Positions 53,607 through 63,307 are shown, counted from the stretch's first letter. The stretch: 64,000 bases of DNA from Gammaproteobacteria bacterium (GCA_021773555.1 JAJFKA010000092.1:27315-91314), one strand, 5' to 3'. Notes: generated by a model from the sequence alone, not told the origin. Numbers and translations are program-made.

Positions 53607-54659
53607 ATGATTAATCTCGTTTTCACCCTTGACTATGAAATTTATGGAAACGGTCTGGGAAGTTTTGAGAAACTGATGCTTGAGCCCACCGATCAATTGC
53701 TTAAAGTGATGGGTCGTCATGGCGCCAGGCTGACAATAATGGCGGAAGTGGCGGAGATCCTTGCATTGCGAAGATTTGAGCAGTTCCATGAGCTTTTGTC
53801 GAAAATCGAGGCGCAGTTAAAGAACGCTGTTGCACAGGGACATGACGTACAGCTGCACATACACCCAGCCTGGTTTAATGCTGTTTACAGCGACGGTCGC
53901 TGGCGTTTAAGTTTCCCTGATTACGCGCTGGTGGGTATGTCCCGTGAACGGATATTGGGGTATCTCCGCGAAGGCAAGCAGTATCTTGAGGGCCTGCTCC
54001 AGCCAATAGACTCGGGCTATGAGTGCATTGCTTTTCGTGCGGGAAACTGGCTGATTCAGCCGTCAGAAGATGTTGTGAGTTGCCTTGAGGAGTTATCGTT
54101 TAAATTTGACAGCTCGGTTTTTAAAGGAGGGCATGATCAGATTGGTGACTACGAGCTTGACTACCGGACTGCTAATGACAACCTTGTACCCTGGGTGGTG
54201 AATAAAACTGATATTAATGTTGCCGCAGACAGGTCCGGTTTGACGGAAATCCCGATTCTATGCAGAGACGTTTTCATCGCCTCGATGATCACACCTCGCC
54301 GGATAAAACTTCAGTATCGATTGCGACGGGACAGCCGGGCGGAACCCCTGGCGGAGGAGACGAGTGCTGACATGGGAAGCGGTAAGAAACTCAGTTCGCT
54401 GAAAGCACGTCTCCCGAAAAAATTTGATTTCTGCAGATTGACGGCCCGTGAGATGAAACAGTTCTGTCGATACGCGATTGGTCGGGCTGAAACGAATGGA
54501 ACCGGGGTACTGCCGGTAGTCGCTATTGGCCACAGTACTGAGTACCTTGACGATGGTGAGCTGGAGAAATTCCTGGTCCATGTAGAACAATCCCGCAGCA
54601 TTGGCTGGACGACGTTTTCCGGGCTGGCTGACAGGTCACCTGATACCGAGGGAGCTTAA
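53607..54659 (+). CDS. Polysaccharide deacetylase-like (NodB-fold) protein
   Basis: A 350-residue protein with features of glycoside hydrolase/deacetylase barrels: VFTLDYEIYGNG at the start (D9 and E11 as metal or acid candidates), HDVQLHIHPAWF (about 90-101), with the paired histidines expected of NodB metal sites, FRAGNWLIQPSED and, near the end, VVAIGHSTEY. It is longer than a minimal NodB domain and is not the TIGR03006-type deacetylase usual for XrtA loci. It likely removes N-acetyl groups from the EPS or its lipid-linked precursor. If so, it could free an amino group for acylation by other enzymes here. No signal peptide is visible. Confidence 0.75.
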   Translation: MINLVFTLDYEIYGNGLGSFEKLMLEPTDQLLKVMGRHGARLTIMAEVAEILALRRFEQFHELLSKIEAQLKNAVAQGHDVQLHIHPAWFNAVYSDGRWRLSFPDYALVGMSRERILGYLREGKQYLEGLLQPIDSGYECIAFRAGNWLIQPSEDVVSCLEELSFKFDSSVFKGGHDQIGDYELDYRTANDNLVPWVVNKTDINVAADRSGLTEIPILCRDVFIASMITPRRIKLQYRLRRDSRAEPLAEETSADMGSGKKLSSLKARLPKKFDFCRLTAREMKQFCRYAIGRAETNGTGVLPVVAIGHSTEYLDDGELEKFLVHVEQSRSIGWTTFSGLADRSPDTEGA

Positions 54660-54686
54660 ACTGTGCGACATGTAGGAAATTTTTTG

Positions 54687-55721
54687 TCATCGGCTCGCAA
54701 GCCGTGATGATGTGAGTTTCCGGTAGGCAAGAAAAGTAATCACGCCCAGTACAATACCAAGAAAATTAGCGATCATATCCGAGAGCTGGAGGTCACGTCC
54801 CGGAACCAGGAACTGGACTTGCTCGCTAACGATGGCGTAAAGCGGCAGGTAGAAAAAATTAGTGCTACGGATTTTCACAACATCGAGTTGCAGTAACAGC
54901 AAGGTAATCAGGAGAAAGATGGCTCCGTGAATTCCTTTCTCGAAAATAAGCTCCAGTACATCCAACACCATTTCTGAGGCGAATCCCAAAATCGAAGCGA
55001 CCCTGGACCAGAGGAACGACCGCAGACCGGGCATCATAATGACGAAAGCTCCAATCGCCAGGCCAGTGAGGATTACGCGGTTTGATCTCAAATGGTACAG
55101 CTGAATCGTGGCGAGGCCGGTCCAGAAAATAGCGAACAAACCGAGTGCTGCGTAGATCCAGTCATTGGACTCCAGTTCGAATATCGAAATCGAATCGATG
55201 ATGAATTTACCACCTGATCCCGCCAGCTCGGCCTCTATGCTGACCTTTTTAAATTCGGATGGAATGAAGAAAACACCTGTATGGCTAGTAAAATCGCGGG
55301 ATCCGGCCTCGGTAAAGAGCTTCAGCGGTCTACCCCATTGCCATGTTCCATCGTCAGTCATACCGTTAATTTGAATCCGCGCATTTGCCCCTCGTTTGTC
55401 ACCCTGAGTCACATTATCGAGTGCTGTGCGCGTCGCAACAGACACGATTCTGCTGTTGGGCACCGGAAATTCCTGTTTGATGAAATCGGGTTCTTCCGCT
55501 CGACCGAGGGTGACACTATTATTGTCGACTACCGCTGTATGTGAGGATTTCCAGTGGGTAAGACCCTGCTCGAAGTTCGAGTTCTTAAGCAGTTCCGGAC
55601 CCACAGTACTGAAGTGAGGCACACCGACCAGCAAAAACTGGTTAGCGAGGCAAAGTATGGCCAGCATGCATAAAAAAAGTTTGTTGTCCGATAGACTTCT
55701 GAGCTGATTGGCAAACTGCAT
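54687..55721 (-). CDS. VanZ-family membrane protein with large extracytoplasmic domain
   Basis: A 344-residue protein. A first transmembrane helix (about 15-33) is followed by an extracytoplasmic domain (about 35-190) that starts LLKNSNFEQGLTHWKSS, a pattern of carbohydrate-binding jelly-roll modules (N-F-E-x-G-L-x-x-W), and has alternating beta strands. Then come several transmembrane helices and a VanZ-like end (about 235-335: LYAIVSEQVQFLVPGRDLQLSDMIANFLGI). VanZ proteins are found in exosortase/EPS loci. The combination of VanZ with a putative sugar-binding ectodomain suggests a role at the site of polysaccharide exit. It is convergent with the deacetylase gene and divergent from the acyltransferase. 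Confidence 0.82.
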   Translation of the reverse strand: MQFANQLRSLSDNKLFLCMLAILCLANQFLLVGVPHFSTVGPELLKNSNFEQGLTHWKSSHTAVVDNNSVTLGRAEEPDFIKQEFPVPNSRIVSVATRTALDNVTQGDKRGANARIQINGMTDDGTWQWGRPLKLFTEAGSRDFTSHTGVFFIPSEFKKVSIEAELAGSGGKFIIDSISIFELESNDWIYAALGLFAIFWTGLATIQLYHLRSNRVILTGLAIGAFVIMMPGLRSFLWSRVASILGFASEMVLDVLELIFEKGIHGAIFLLITLLLLQLDVVKIRSTNFFYLPLYAIVSEQVQFLVPGRDLQLSDMIANFLGIVLGVITFLAYRKLTSSRLASR

Positions 55722-55930
55722 GGTGGTGTCTCTGGAACTGCACTGCGGAATAGCCCTGATATTACAAGTGATGCTGGTTCTAAGCCAGAGAGGAAAGCCG
55801 GATTGTCGGATCGACGCGACTCCTGCGACGGGTCATGATTATTTTTTCACTTAAATACCTGTAAGCTTCAACAGGCTTGTCAGTGAAGCTGGATAGGAGC
55901 CATGATTTTAAAATTGGTATGAGGAGAAGC

Positions 55931-57127
55931 GTGGCGGTGGACCAGGATAGATTCAAGGAAGTAACCAGAAACATGCGCGGCCATGTGGCGTCGCTTGACA
56001 TCATCCGGGCAGTTGCCGTGACCTGGGTGATCATCCATAACTTCGAGAGTCCGCCGGAGATGGAAGGCATCTATGAAGGGGTGCTGGGGAGATTGTTTTC
56101 GGTGGGAGCGGCGATGGGCTGGGTGGGCGTTCAACTTTTCTTCGTGTTGTCTGGCTTCCTGATTACGGGCAGTCTCGTGGACGCAAAAGGAAAACAGAAT
56201 GCCATGCGCAATTTTTATGCCCGTCGGGTACTACGAATATTTCCCATTTTTTATGTAACACTATTCGTCCTGCTCGTGTTGGTGCCAGTGATTGTTGGCA
56301 CACCATCGTGGTTGACCTTAAGCGTTGACAATCAGGTTTGGTATTGGCTATACCTGAGTAATTGGGTGGAACCCCTCATGCGAATGGGCGGCCCGGGTAT
56401 GGCGCATCTGTGGACCCTGGCGGTGGAAGAACAGTTTTACCTTTTGTGGCCACTTTGTGTGTTGTTTATTGACAGGACCAGGCTCGTCTGGGTATGCCTG
56501 CTACTTATACTTTCCGCATTCCTGTTTCGAGCCGCGGTGACTCTGGGAATTCTTGATCTACCGCTGCTTTCAGCGTACGTATTTACAATCGCACGATGGG
56601 ACGCGCTTGCGATTGGAGGGCTACTGGCTATCGCCATTCGGAACCCGATCTGGTTTAACCGTCTCGATTCGAATGCGGAAAAGATACTCTTAGTGGGTGG
56701 TGCGTACATACTTGTGGTGTTGTTTGTTACCCATGACCTTACGCCGACCGGTGACTTGATCTCGGTTGTCACCCAGACCGTGGCCGCAATTCTGTCCGCT
56801 TACCTGATTTATCGTTCAATTACGCCCGGCTGGATGGGCAGAGTTTTCAGCGGCGGTGGAGTGTTCGTTTTTGTACGTCGAGTCGGGCTATACAGTTATG
56901 CCATGTATCTGTTTCATCGCCCCTTGCAGTATGCATGGCATTCAAGCTACAGACTGGAGGCTAGCGGCGATTTCGCGCTGGGCATACAACTGTACAACAT
57001 TCTGGTGGTGTTTAGCTTATCGTTTATACTCGCTGCGATATCCTGGCAGGTGATAGAGCAGCCTCTGTTGAAACTGAAATCTTACTTTCGGTATAGCGGT
57101 GATGCGCCTGAGGAAAAAATCAATTAG
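55931..57127 (+). CDS. Acyltransferase family 3 (OafA-like), membrane-bound
   Basis: A 398-residue membrane acyltransferase with about ten hydrophobic segments. The start is ambiguous: GAGGAG at 55921-55926 serves GTG 55931 (used here) or GTG 55937, while earlier in-frame starts at 55877 and 55919 and a later ATG at 55973 are also open. The family start RGHVASLDIIRAVAVTWVIIHNFE is followed by GWVGVQLFFVLSGFLITGSL. It should transfer an acyl group to sugars at the periplasmic face. The end overlaps the phosphopantetheinyl transferase gene by 26 bases, an unusual pair suggesting coupled expression of an acyltransferase and carrier-protein activation. Confidence 0.85.
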   Translation: MAVDQDRFKEVTRNMRGHVASLDIIRAVAVTWVIIHNFESPPEMEGIYEGVLGRLFSVGAAMGWVGVQLFFVLSGFLITGSLVDAKGKQNAMRNFYARRVLRIFPIFYVTLFVLLVLVPVIVGTPSWLTLSVDNQVWYWLYLSNWVEPLMRMGGPGMAHLWTLAVEEQFYLLWPLCVLFIDRTRLVWVCLLLILSAFLFRAAVTLGILDLPLLSAYVFTIARWDALAIGGLLAIAIRNPIWFNRLDSNAEKILLVGGAYILVVLFVTHDLTPTGDLISVVTQTVAAILSAYLIYRSITPGWMGRVFSGGGVFVFVRRVGLYSYAMYLFHRPLQYAWHSSYRLEASGDFALGIQLYNILVVFSLSFILAAISWQVIEQPLLKLKSYFRYSGDAPEEKIN

Positions 57128-57752
57128 TTTCTACGACGAACTCAGGGTATCTGATCAGGAATCCATCAGCCTGGGATTCTGCGATCTCGATATTGCAAAC
57201 GGTATTGACGTTAGAGAACCTGTTGGCGAGCGATGGGCACCTAAACGCAGACTGGAGTTCAAAGCCGGCAGGATCCTTGCCAGAGCAATGCTCGGAGCGC
57301 GCAACTGCAGTTATGCGATGCTCCTCCCGGATATAGACAGGGTACCGCTCTGGCCTGATGGCATCGTCGGTTCTATCAGTCACTCCAGCCGGAGAGTATG
57401 CGTGGCGCTGGCTGATAGCGATAAAATCCGTTGCCTCGGTCTTGACACAGAACCCGTAAATTCCGTAGCCGAAGAACTGCATGCCATGCTGTTCAATACA
57501 GCGGAGCTGTTGGCGATCAGGTCTGGCACCGTTAACAGCACGGAGGTGTTTTGTGCCAAAGAAGCACTTTATAAAGCCGTGTACCCGGAGCACAGGGAGT
57601 TCTTTGACTTCCTGGATGTGTCAGTGGAATTCGACGGCCGCTCCTTTACTGCCAGAACGCTTAAACCGCTCCATTCTTCCAAAGCAGTACTATCAGGCTA
57701 TGGTCGCTGCCAGGTTTATGATAACCACTGTGTTGCAATATTCTGGGTGTGA
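57102..57752 (+). CDS. 4'-phosphopantetheinyl transferase (EntD/Sfp type)
   Basis: A 216-residue enzyme whose ATG lies inside the end of the acyltransferase gene. Motifs of the Sfp/EntD family are present: VGSISHSSRRVCVAL (about 88-102), LGLDTEP with the magnesium-binding Asp, and VFCAKEALYKAVYPE near residue 150, which contains the WxxKEA-like motif as FxxKEA. It moves phosphopantetheine from CoA to a carrier-protein serine. The only carrier domain seen here is that of the NRPS at 57.8-62.4 kb, transcribed convergently 52 bases away, so it is very likely the dedicated activator. Confidence 0.92.
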   Translation: MRLRKKSISFYDELRVSDQESISLGFCDLDIANGIDVREPVGERWAPKRRLEFKAGRILARAMLGARNCSYAMLLPDIDRVPLWPDGIVGSISHSSRRVCVALADSDKIRCLGLDTEPVNSVAEELHAMLFNTAELLAIRSGTVNSTEVFCAKEALYKAVYPEHREFFDFLDVSVEFDGRSFTARTLKPLHSSKAVLSGYGRCQVYDNHCVAIFWV

Positions 57753-57804
57753 ATCCGTGTTGTCGAACATAAGGGCGATGAAGCAGGGGTCTTCCACAAA
57801 CGGT

Positions 57805-60800
57805 TTAAGATTTCTGGTCTCCTCCGTTGCTCGCCGGACCGCGGCGTCGCGTAGTCCGTCTTAGCCTCGACCGGGCCCGCTGTTTGCCGACCTCAAGCGA
57901 GCCGGCATGCGCAGGGGTATTGTCGAGATAACCAGCCAGAGCCCTGATCGTTGGATACCGATACAAGTCAACCAGCGCCACATTCATCCCCAGTGCCGAT
58001 TTTATTTTACGATGTACTGCGACCAGCAATAGCGAGTTGCCGCCGACATCGAAGAATGACTGCGTCACGCTAATGCTGGTCAGCGCCAGCTCGTCCTGCC
58101 AGATATGCAGCAGTTGTTCCTCCGTGCTGGTGTCAGGAATCGTCAGGTTTTGCAGATTGGTAGTCACGGCCGCAGGATTCGGTAGTGCATTGCGGTCTGT
58201 CTTGCCGTTGGGGGTCTGTGGAATTGCATCGATGGAAACAAACTGTGCCGGAATCATGTATTCAGGCAATTGCTGACGCAGGTGAGTTCGCAGCTCATCT
58301 TCGCTGGCGGCAGGGCTATGCGCGTTTGCGACGATATAGGCGAGAAGTCGGTCGACCCCGCCGGCGCTCACGTCGTGAATGACGACGCACTCGGAGACAG
58401 AATCGAGATCAAGCAGACAGGCTTCAATTTCACCCAGCTCGATTCTGAAACCGCGAACCTTTACCTGGAAATCGCTTCGACCCAGATATTCCAGTGAACC
58501 CTCAGCAGACCACCGTGCGATGTCCCCGGTTTTGTACATTCGCTCACCTGGCCTGAAGGGATTGTCGAGAAACTTCTCCTGGGTAAGTGATGGTCTGTCC
58601 CTGTAACCCCGGGCGACACCTTCTCCTGCAATAAACAGATCACCTGCCACGCCAATTGGCAGTAACTGGTGCGCCGCATCCAATACATACATCTGTGTAT
58701 TTCGAATAGGCTCACCGATAGGTACGCGGTGCTGCTCTGACTGATGCAGCCGGAAGATAGAGGACCAGATGGTAGTTTCCGTCGGACCGTACATGTTGGA
58801 CAGCGTACCCTTGTGCCCGTCCAGCATTGCGTTTGCGAGATCCACGGGCAGTGCTTCGCCGCCAATCAGAAGATGTTCGATTGACATCAATGCATCTCGG
58901 CTTTCGAACTGCAGGTTTAGCATTCGCAGCATGGAAGGTGTGCATTGTAAATGGGTCACCTTGTGCTGGTTTACCAGCTCGGCAAAACTGAAAACGTCGC
59001 TTGCTACCCTGGTCGAATGGTTTGCCCTGTCTTTTAACTCAGCGAGGGCAGGCAGACTGTTGAGCACTAATTCAGGTGGTAGACCGTAATCTATCAGACA
59101 GCCAATTTCGTCTACATCAATAGCCTTTAATTGTTCCACCATCGCCATGCATCGTTCCGGCGTACCGAAAAGGCCGCTTTGACCGAAGTACCGCTCGAAG
59201 GAAAAGTCGACGATTGCCTCGACATCCTCAGGTTCCAGGTCCGCAATGTCGACCCCATCAATGGATGAGCTGGTATCCCCTGGTCGCCGAAATGTCGGGA
59301 ACGCCCAGACATTATCTGCCAGCAAGCTAATTGAACCACGCAGATAATCTTTCAGTGGCTCATTCACCTGAGCACGGACAGTATTGGTATCTTCACCAAC
59401 GAGCGTATGAAGCATGAGTGTGACTGTCCTGGATGCCGGATCGAATCCGGAATCGCGTAGTGCTTGTCGGTAAGCCGCAATCTTTTCCGCAACCTGCTCA
59501 ACCGACTGTCCGAGCAGGTGGGTGAGCAGATTCGCACCGATTGAACCGGCGCGAACGAAGGTTTCGACATTTCCCGCGGAGGTAATCCACAGTGGTAATT
59601 GTTGCTGCAATGGCCTCGGTTGTGTACTCACTGCGATCGGTTCGCCATTTACACCTGGAAACTCAACGGATTCCCCACGCCAGAGTCGCTGGATTTTTTC
59701 AATATTCTCGAACAGGACCTCGCGGTTATTGTTGAACGCAGCCGGAAAGATAACGAAATCAGCGGGTTGCCAACCGGAGGCCGCAGCAATTCCAATGCGC
59801 CCGTTGGAAATGTTGTCAACCACCGCCCAGTCCTCGGCAACTCTAATGGGGTGATGCAGCGGCACGACGCAGCTACCGGCGCGAATTTGCAGGTTCTTGG
59901 TGACTGCGGCAATGGCTGCGGCAGTAATTGCAGGATTCGGGTAAGGACCTCCCCACTGATTAAAATGGCGCTCAGGTGTCCAGATGGCGAGAAATCCGTG
60001 GTCATCTGCATAACGGGCGGCTTCGAGCATAAGCTGATATTTGTTTTGCCCAACGGAACCGTCGCTGCCCCACATGAACAGGCTGAAATCAATGGTCCGA
60101 TCAGCGTTGGTATTCTCTGCCGCCTGGCTTAGCGGGTTATCGTCCAAAATGACGAGTTTTACACCGGTGGTGAGCGTCCACAAAAGTTCCAAAATCGAAA
60201 TGTCAAAGGACAAACTGGTGACCGCGAGCCAGGTCGAATGTTCGTCGTGCTGGATGTTCTCATCCATCGCCGCAAAGAAGTTGGCAAGGTTTCTGTGCTC
60301 AATCATCACCCCCTTGGGCTGGCCGGTGGAGCCTGACGTGTAAATGACATAGGCGAGATCGGTGTGGTTGGCGTTGATTCCGGGATTGCTTGTCGGCCCG
60401 GTTGCGATGCTTTGCCAGTCAGCGTCAAGGCAAAGGATCCTGGTGGTTGATTGCAATTCCATGGGAATTGGCGCATCAATTGACAGATGTTCCTGGGTCA
60501 GGAGTAGCCGTGAGCCTGAATCTTCGAATATATGACTTAGTCGGTTCCTCGGAAATGCTGGGTCCATTGGAACGAAAGCGCCGCCTGCTTTTAGCACCGC
60601 GAGCATTGCGATCAGCATATCGAAAGACCGATCCAGATATATTCCGACCAGCACATCAGGTCCGACTCCTGCGCCAATCAGGTAGTGCGCCAACTGGTTA
60701 GCTCGTGAGTTGAGGTTCAGATAATTAATGACATTGTTTTTGAAGATAACCGCAGTATTGAAAGGTGTTGCTTTAGCCTGCTTTTCGAACATTTCATGGG

Positions 60801-62454
60801 CACAGGGGAGCCGTCGATCAATTTGTAGATCGGTCGTGTCATTAAACTGGACCGTGAGCGTTAGCCGCTCATCCTCGGAGAGAATCGTCTGCATGCCCAG
60901 TGCTTTTTCCGGCGTTTCCTGAATGGCACGGATCAACTCGATCAGCAGGTTTTTGCAGTGTTTTACCGTGTCGAGACTGATCCTGCCGGGGTCGAAATCA
61001 AACGCGTAATGCCCCTGGGTTTCCATCAAACACAATTCCGGATCATTGGCCGTCGGCAGACGCCCACGACTCAATCCAATATGTGCAGATAGGGATTTTC
61101 CGACCAATTCGGGCCGACGTGCAACGAGGTCGCACAGAAAGGTCCGGTGCACATTCATACGTTCGAATTCATGATTCAGTTTGCGTGTGTGAACAGCGAA
61201 TGTCTGCTGTGGTTCATAGTGAACGCGCAAGGGCACTCGATCGGTAACGGTTCCGAGGGTGTCACTCGGACACAGCAGATCGAGATCGAATTGCGTTGCA
61301 CCGGTGAGTCTGCCAACCAGTACAGTAAATGCAGGCACCACTAATTCGCCTGACAATCCAGCGGGTAGATCCACCGCCACCCGATCCCTTACACCGGATC
61401 TGTTCTGGCTGGGTTGAGCCCACGGTAAGCTCACCGATGAGAAGGTTGCCAGTCGCCGATGCCAGAACTCTTCGTGACGAGCCAGTTTCTGATCCAGACT
61501 GGTAAGCGCGACGATTTCCTCACTGTCTGGCTGGTAGAAGAATTCCCCCGGTTTTCCCAATACGGATAGCGGTTCAGGATTTCCCTCAAGTGTATTGATG
61601 GACTTGATTATCAACGTGCCTTCGCCGCTGGTGACATGGATGGCGTCAGCGGATACGCGCGTGATTTCTCCGGGGATACTGTCAGGTGATAGTTTGTCTC
61701 CCTCGGCAATCGCGCATTCCTGCAGGATGAAGACCTTCTTATCGAAGCAGATCTTCGGCGACCCGACCGGGTTGCGGTAAGGACCAAACTGCAATGCCCT
61801 GACCTCCGCATGGATCTCCTCGGCACTTTTCCGCCAGTCGATAAGACAGGCGCCGTCAGGGCGATCGTAACGACCAAAATAGGTTCGATTCTCAAGATTC
61901 TGTGGTGTTCGTGTCTCCTGGTCATTACCAAGTTCCGCAACCAGTTCCTCAAAACTGTTAATGGCGTGTTCGAAGCAGCGGGTGTTAAGTGTCAGTGCGC
62001 TCTCATCTTCAGAAATTGCGAACTGCCGTTGTTTCAGGATATCGCCTTCATCAATGCCGGCGGTAACCTCGTGCCAGGAAATTCCAAATTCCATCTCTCT
62101 ATTCCGTAGCGCCCAGGTCGGCGCGTTCAGTCCGGCATAGCGGGGGAGGAGGCTGTCATGAAAGTTAATTGTGCCGCGTTTGGGAAGCGTCAGTACGTGA
62201 TCGGGAATAATCCGGAGGTGAGTGATCGCGAATAAGAAGTCAAAGCTGCCAGCCCCTTCCAGAAAAGCTTCAAATCCGGCCTCCGGGATCAGTTGAATGT
62301 CCCGACCTTCTGGCTGGGCCTGTATCCACTGTTGAATTCTTGGCGCCGAACTGATCACTCCGAGGATCTCAATGTTTGAATTTTGGAGCACCTTGCAGCA
62401 CTCAATCAACAGCGAGTCTGCACCTATGACAAATGCGGAGAGCTTGTCAGTCAT
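57805..62454 (-). CDS. Single-module NRPS: formyltransferase - half C - A interrupted by luciferase-like monooxygenase - carrier protein
   Basis: A 1549-residue protein. Residues 1 to about 300 form a methionyl-tRNA/ArnA-type formyltransferase, with catalytic N97, H99 and D135 (INFHDSLLPRYAGLN, TAGIDEGD). About 320-535 resembles only the C-terminal half of a condensation domain and lacks HHxxxDG. The adenylation domain starts near 550, with YTSGSTGQPKG (705-715). After A4 (LSFDIS, D751) it is interrupted by a luciferase-like monooxygenase (about 788-1135; TIGR04020 style, IWTPERHFNQWGGPYPNP) and resumes near 1150 with MYGPTETTIW and NGKTDR. The carrier site is S1474 in FDVGGNSLL. By hand alignment with GrsA the code is D-I-L-Q-L-G-M-I-W-K, close to glycine. 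There is no thioesterase; two alpha/beta hydrolase genes precede it with an 8-base overlap. Product unknown. Confidence 0.93.
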   Translation of the reverse strand: MTDKLSAFVIGADSLLIECCKVLQNSNIEILGVISSAPRIQQWIQAQPEGRDIQLIPEAGFEAFLEGAGSFDFLFAITHLRIIPDHVLTLPKRGTINFHDSLLPRYAGLNAPTWALRNREMEFGISWHEVTAGIDEGDILKQRQFAISEDESALTLNTRCFEHAINSFEELVAELGNDQETRTPQNLENRTYFGRYDRPDGACLIDWRKSAEEIHAEVRALQFGPYRNPVGSPKICFDKKVFILQECAIAEGDKLSPDSIPGEITRVSADAIHVTSGEGTLIIKSINTLEGNPEPLSVLGKPGEFFYQPDSEEIVALTSLDQKLARHEEFWHRRLATFSSVSLPWAQPSQNRSGVRDRVAVDLPAGLSGELVVPAFTVLVGRLTGATQFDLDLLCPSDTLGTVTDRVPLRVHYEPQQTFAVHTRKLNHEFERMNVHRTFLCDLVARRPELVGKSLSAHIGLSRGRLPTANDPELCLMETQGHYAFDFDPGRISLDTVKHCKNLLIELIRAIQETPEKALGMQTILSEDERLTLTVQFNDTTDLQIDRRLPCAHEMFEKQAKATPFNTAVIFKNNVINYLNLNSRANQLAHYLIGAGVGPDVLVGIYLDRSFDMLIAMLAVLKAGGAFVPMDPAFPRNRLSHIFEDSGSRLLLTQEHLSIDAPIPMELQSTTRILCLDADWQSIATGPTSNPGINANHTDLAYVIYTSGSTGQPKGVMIEHRNLANFFAAMDENIQHDEHSTWLAVTSLSFDISILELLWTLTTGVKLVILDDNPLSQAAENTNADRTIDFSLFMWGSDGSVGQNKYQLMLEAARYADDHGFLAIWTPERHFNQWGGPYPNPAITAAAIAAVTKNLQIRAGSCVVPLHHPIRVAEDWAVVDNISNGRIGIAAASGWQPADFVIFPAAFNNNREVLFENIEKIQRLWRGESVEFPGVNGEPIAVSTQPRPLQQQLPLWITSAGNVETFVRAGSIGANLLTHLLGQSVEQVAEKIAAYRQALRDSGFDPASRTVTLMLHTLVGEDTNTVRAQVNEPLKDYLRGSISLLADNVWAFPTFRRPGDTSSSIDGVDIADLEPEDVEAIVDFSFERYFGQSGLFGTPERCMAMVEQLKAIDVDEIGCLIDYGLPPELVLNSLPALAELKDRANHSTRVASDVFSFAELVNQHKVTHLQCTPSMLRMLNLQFESRDALMSIEHLLIGGEALPVDLANAMLDGHKGTLSNMYGPTETTIWSSIFRLHQSEQHRVPIGEPIRNTQMYVLDAAHQLLPIGVAGDLFIAGEGVARGYRDRPSLTQEKFLDNPFRPGERMYKTGDIARWSAEGSLEYLGRSDFQVKVRGFRIELGEIEACLLDLDSVSECVVIHDVSAGGVDRLLAYIVANAHSPAASEDELRTHLRQQLPEYMIPAQFVSIDAIPQTPNGKTDRNALPNPAAVTTNLQNLTIPDTSTEEQLLHIWQDELALTSISVTQSFFDVGGNSLLLVAVHRKIKSALGMNVALVDLYRYPTIRALAGYLDNTPAHAGSLEVGKQRARSRLRRTTRRRGPASNGGDQKS

Positions 62455-63307
62455 TCGTAATCCTGTCTGTCGTGACTTTTTGACAACGCTGTTCGAACCA
62501 GATCAACATATCTGCAACTATTTTCTGTTGGTACACCGGTTCCATCACAATGTGGCTGCAATCCGCGTAAAGATCTAATTTCAGCTGATCTTTGAAAGGG
62601 ACAGATTTGAAATTGTCCGAATACTGGTCCGGATAAATCACGACATCATCCTGACCACCTGTGAAGATGTTGTAGAGCTCGACTCCTCGGTTTACGAGCC
62701 TGGTTAAACCTGCCTCAATTTCGGCTCGTGGTGGGAAGATTCTGATGTAGCTGGGCAGTTCAATAAACTCTTCATCTATGAGGTCCACACCATTTTTCTC
62801 GGGGAAAAACGTTCTTTTAAGAAACCTGCGCCACACATCGAGCTTGATCACCCGGGGCAGGTAGTAGTGAATATAGTAGCGCAGATTTCGATAGACGTAG
62901 GCGTCCAACTGGCAGATACCTACAACCCGGTCGTCTTTGAGCGCGGTTTCGTAGGCGGCATCCGCCCCGGAACAAAGCCCAATCAGCACAAATCGAGTGA
63001 TGTCATAATTTTGCTGCAGAAAATCCATAACCTCGGAGACTTCTCGCTGCGCAACGAGCGCAAATGGTTCCGTGCCACTCCTTGATTCGCTATCGCCCAG
63101 ACCCGATAAATCGAAACGTGCGGCAAGGTACCCTGCGTTAGCAAATGCTCTGCAGATTCGAACTGACATCCTGCAGGTACCAATATGATGCATGACACCC
63201 GAATTGAGCAGAATCACGCCGGGCGCAGCGGAGAACTCACCCTGAGGTTCGCTAACCAGACAAGTCAGCGCGGTCGGCGCTCCAATTCGTGCAATACGTT
63301 CCGGCAT
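62447..63307 (-). CDS. Alpha/beta hydrolase with intact serine nucleophile, NRPS-associated
   Basis: A 286-residue alpha/beta hydrolase of the serine aminopeptidase-like group. The oxyanion region is VILLNSGVMHHIGTCRMSVR; the nucleophile elbow is IGLCSGADAAY with Ser113. The central part (about 120-200) has an unusual cap with many Tyr and Arg (AYVYRNLRYYIHYYLPRV). Its start overlaps the stop of the upstream hydrolase by 1 base (TGATG), and its end overlaps the NRPS start by 8 bases, so all three are translationally coupled. It could act as the missing thioesterase or as a transferase for the NRPS product. Similar hydrolases occur in exosortase-associated loci; I cannot assign it to one named subgroup. 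Confidence 0.85.
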   Translation of the reverse strand: MPERIARIGAPTALTCLVSEPQGEFSAAPGVILLNSGVMHHIGTCRMSVRICRAFANAGYLAARFDLSGLGDSESRSGTEPFALVAQREVSEVMDFLQQNYDITRFVLIGLCSGADAAYETALKDDRVVGICQLDAYVYRNLRYYIHYYLPRVIKLDVWRRFLKRTFFPEKNGVDLIDEEFIELPSYIRIFPPRAEIEAGLTRLVNRGVELYNIFTGGQDDVVIYPDQYSDNFKSVPFKDQLKLDLYADCSHIVMEPVYQQKIVADMLIWFEQRCQKVTTDRITND

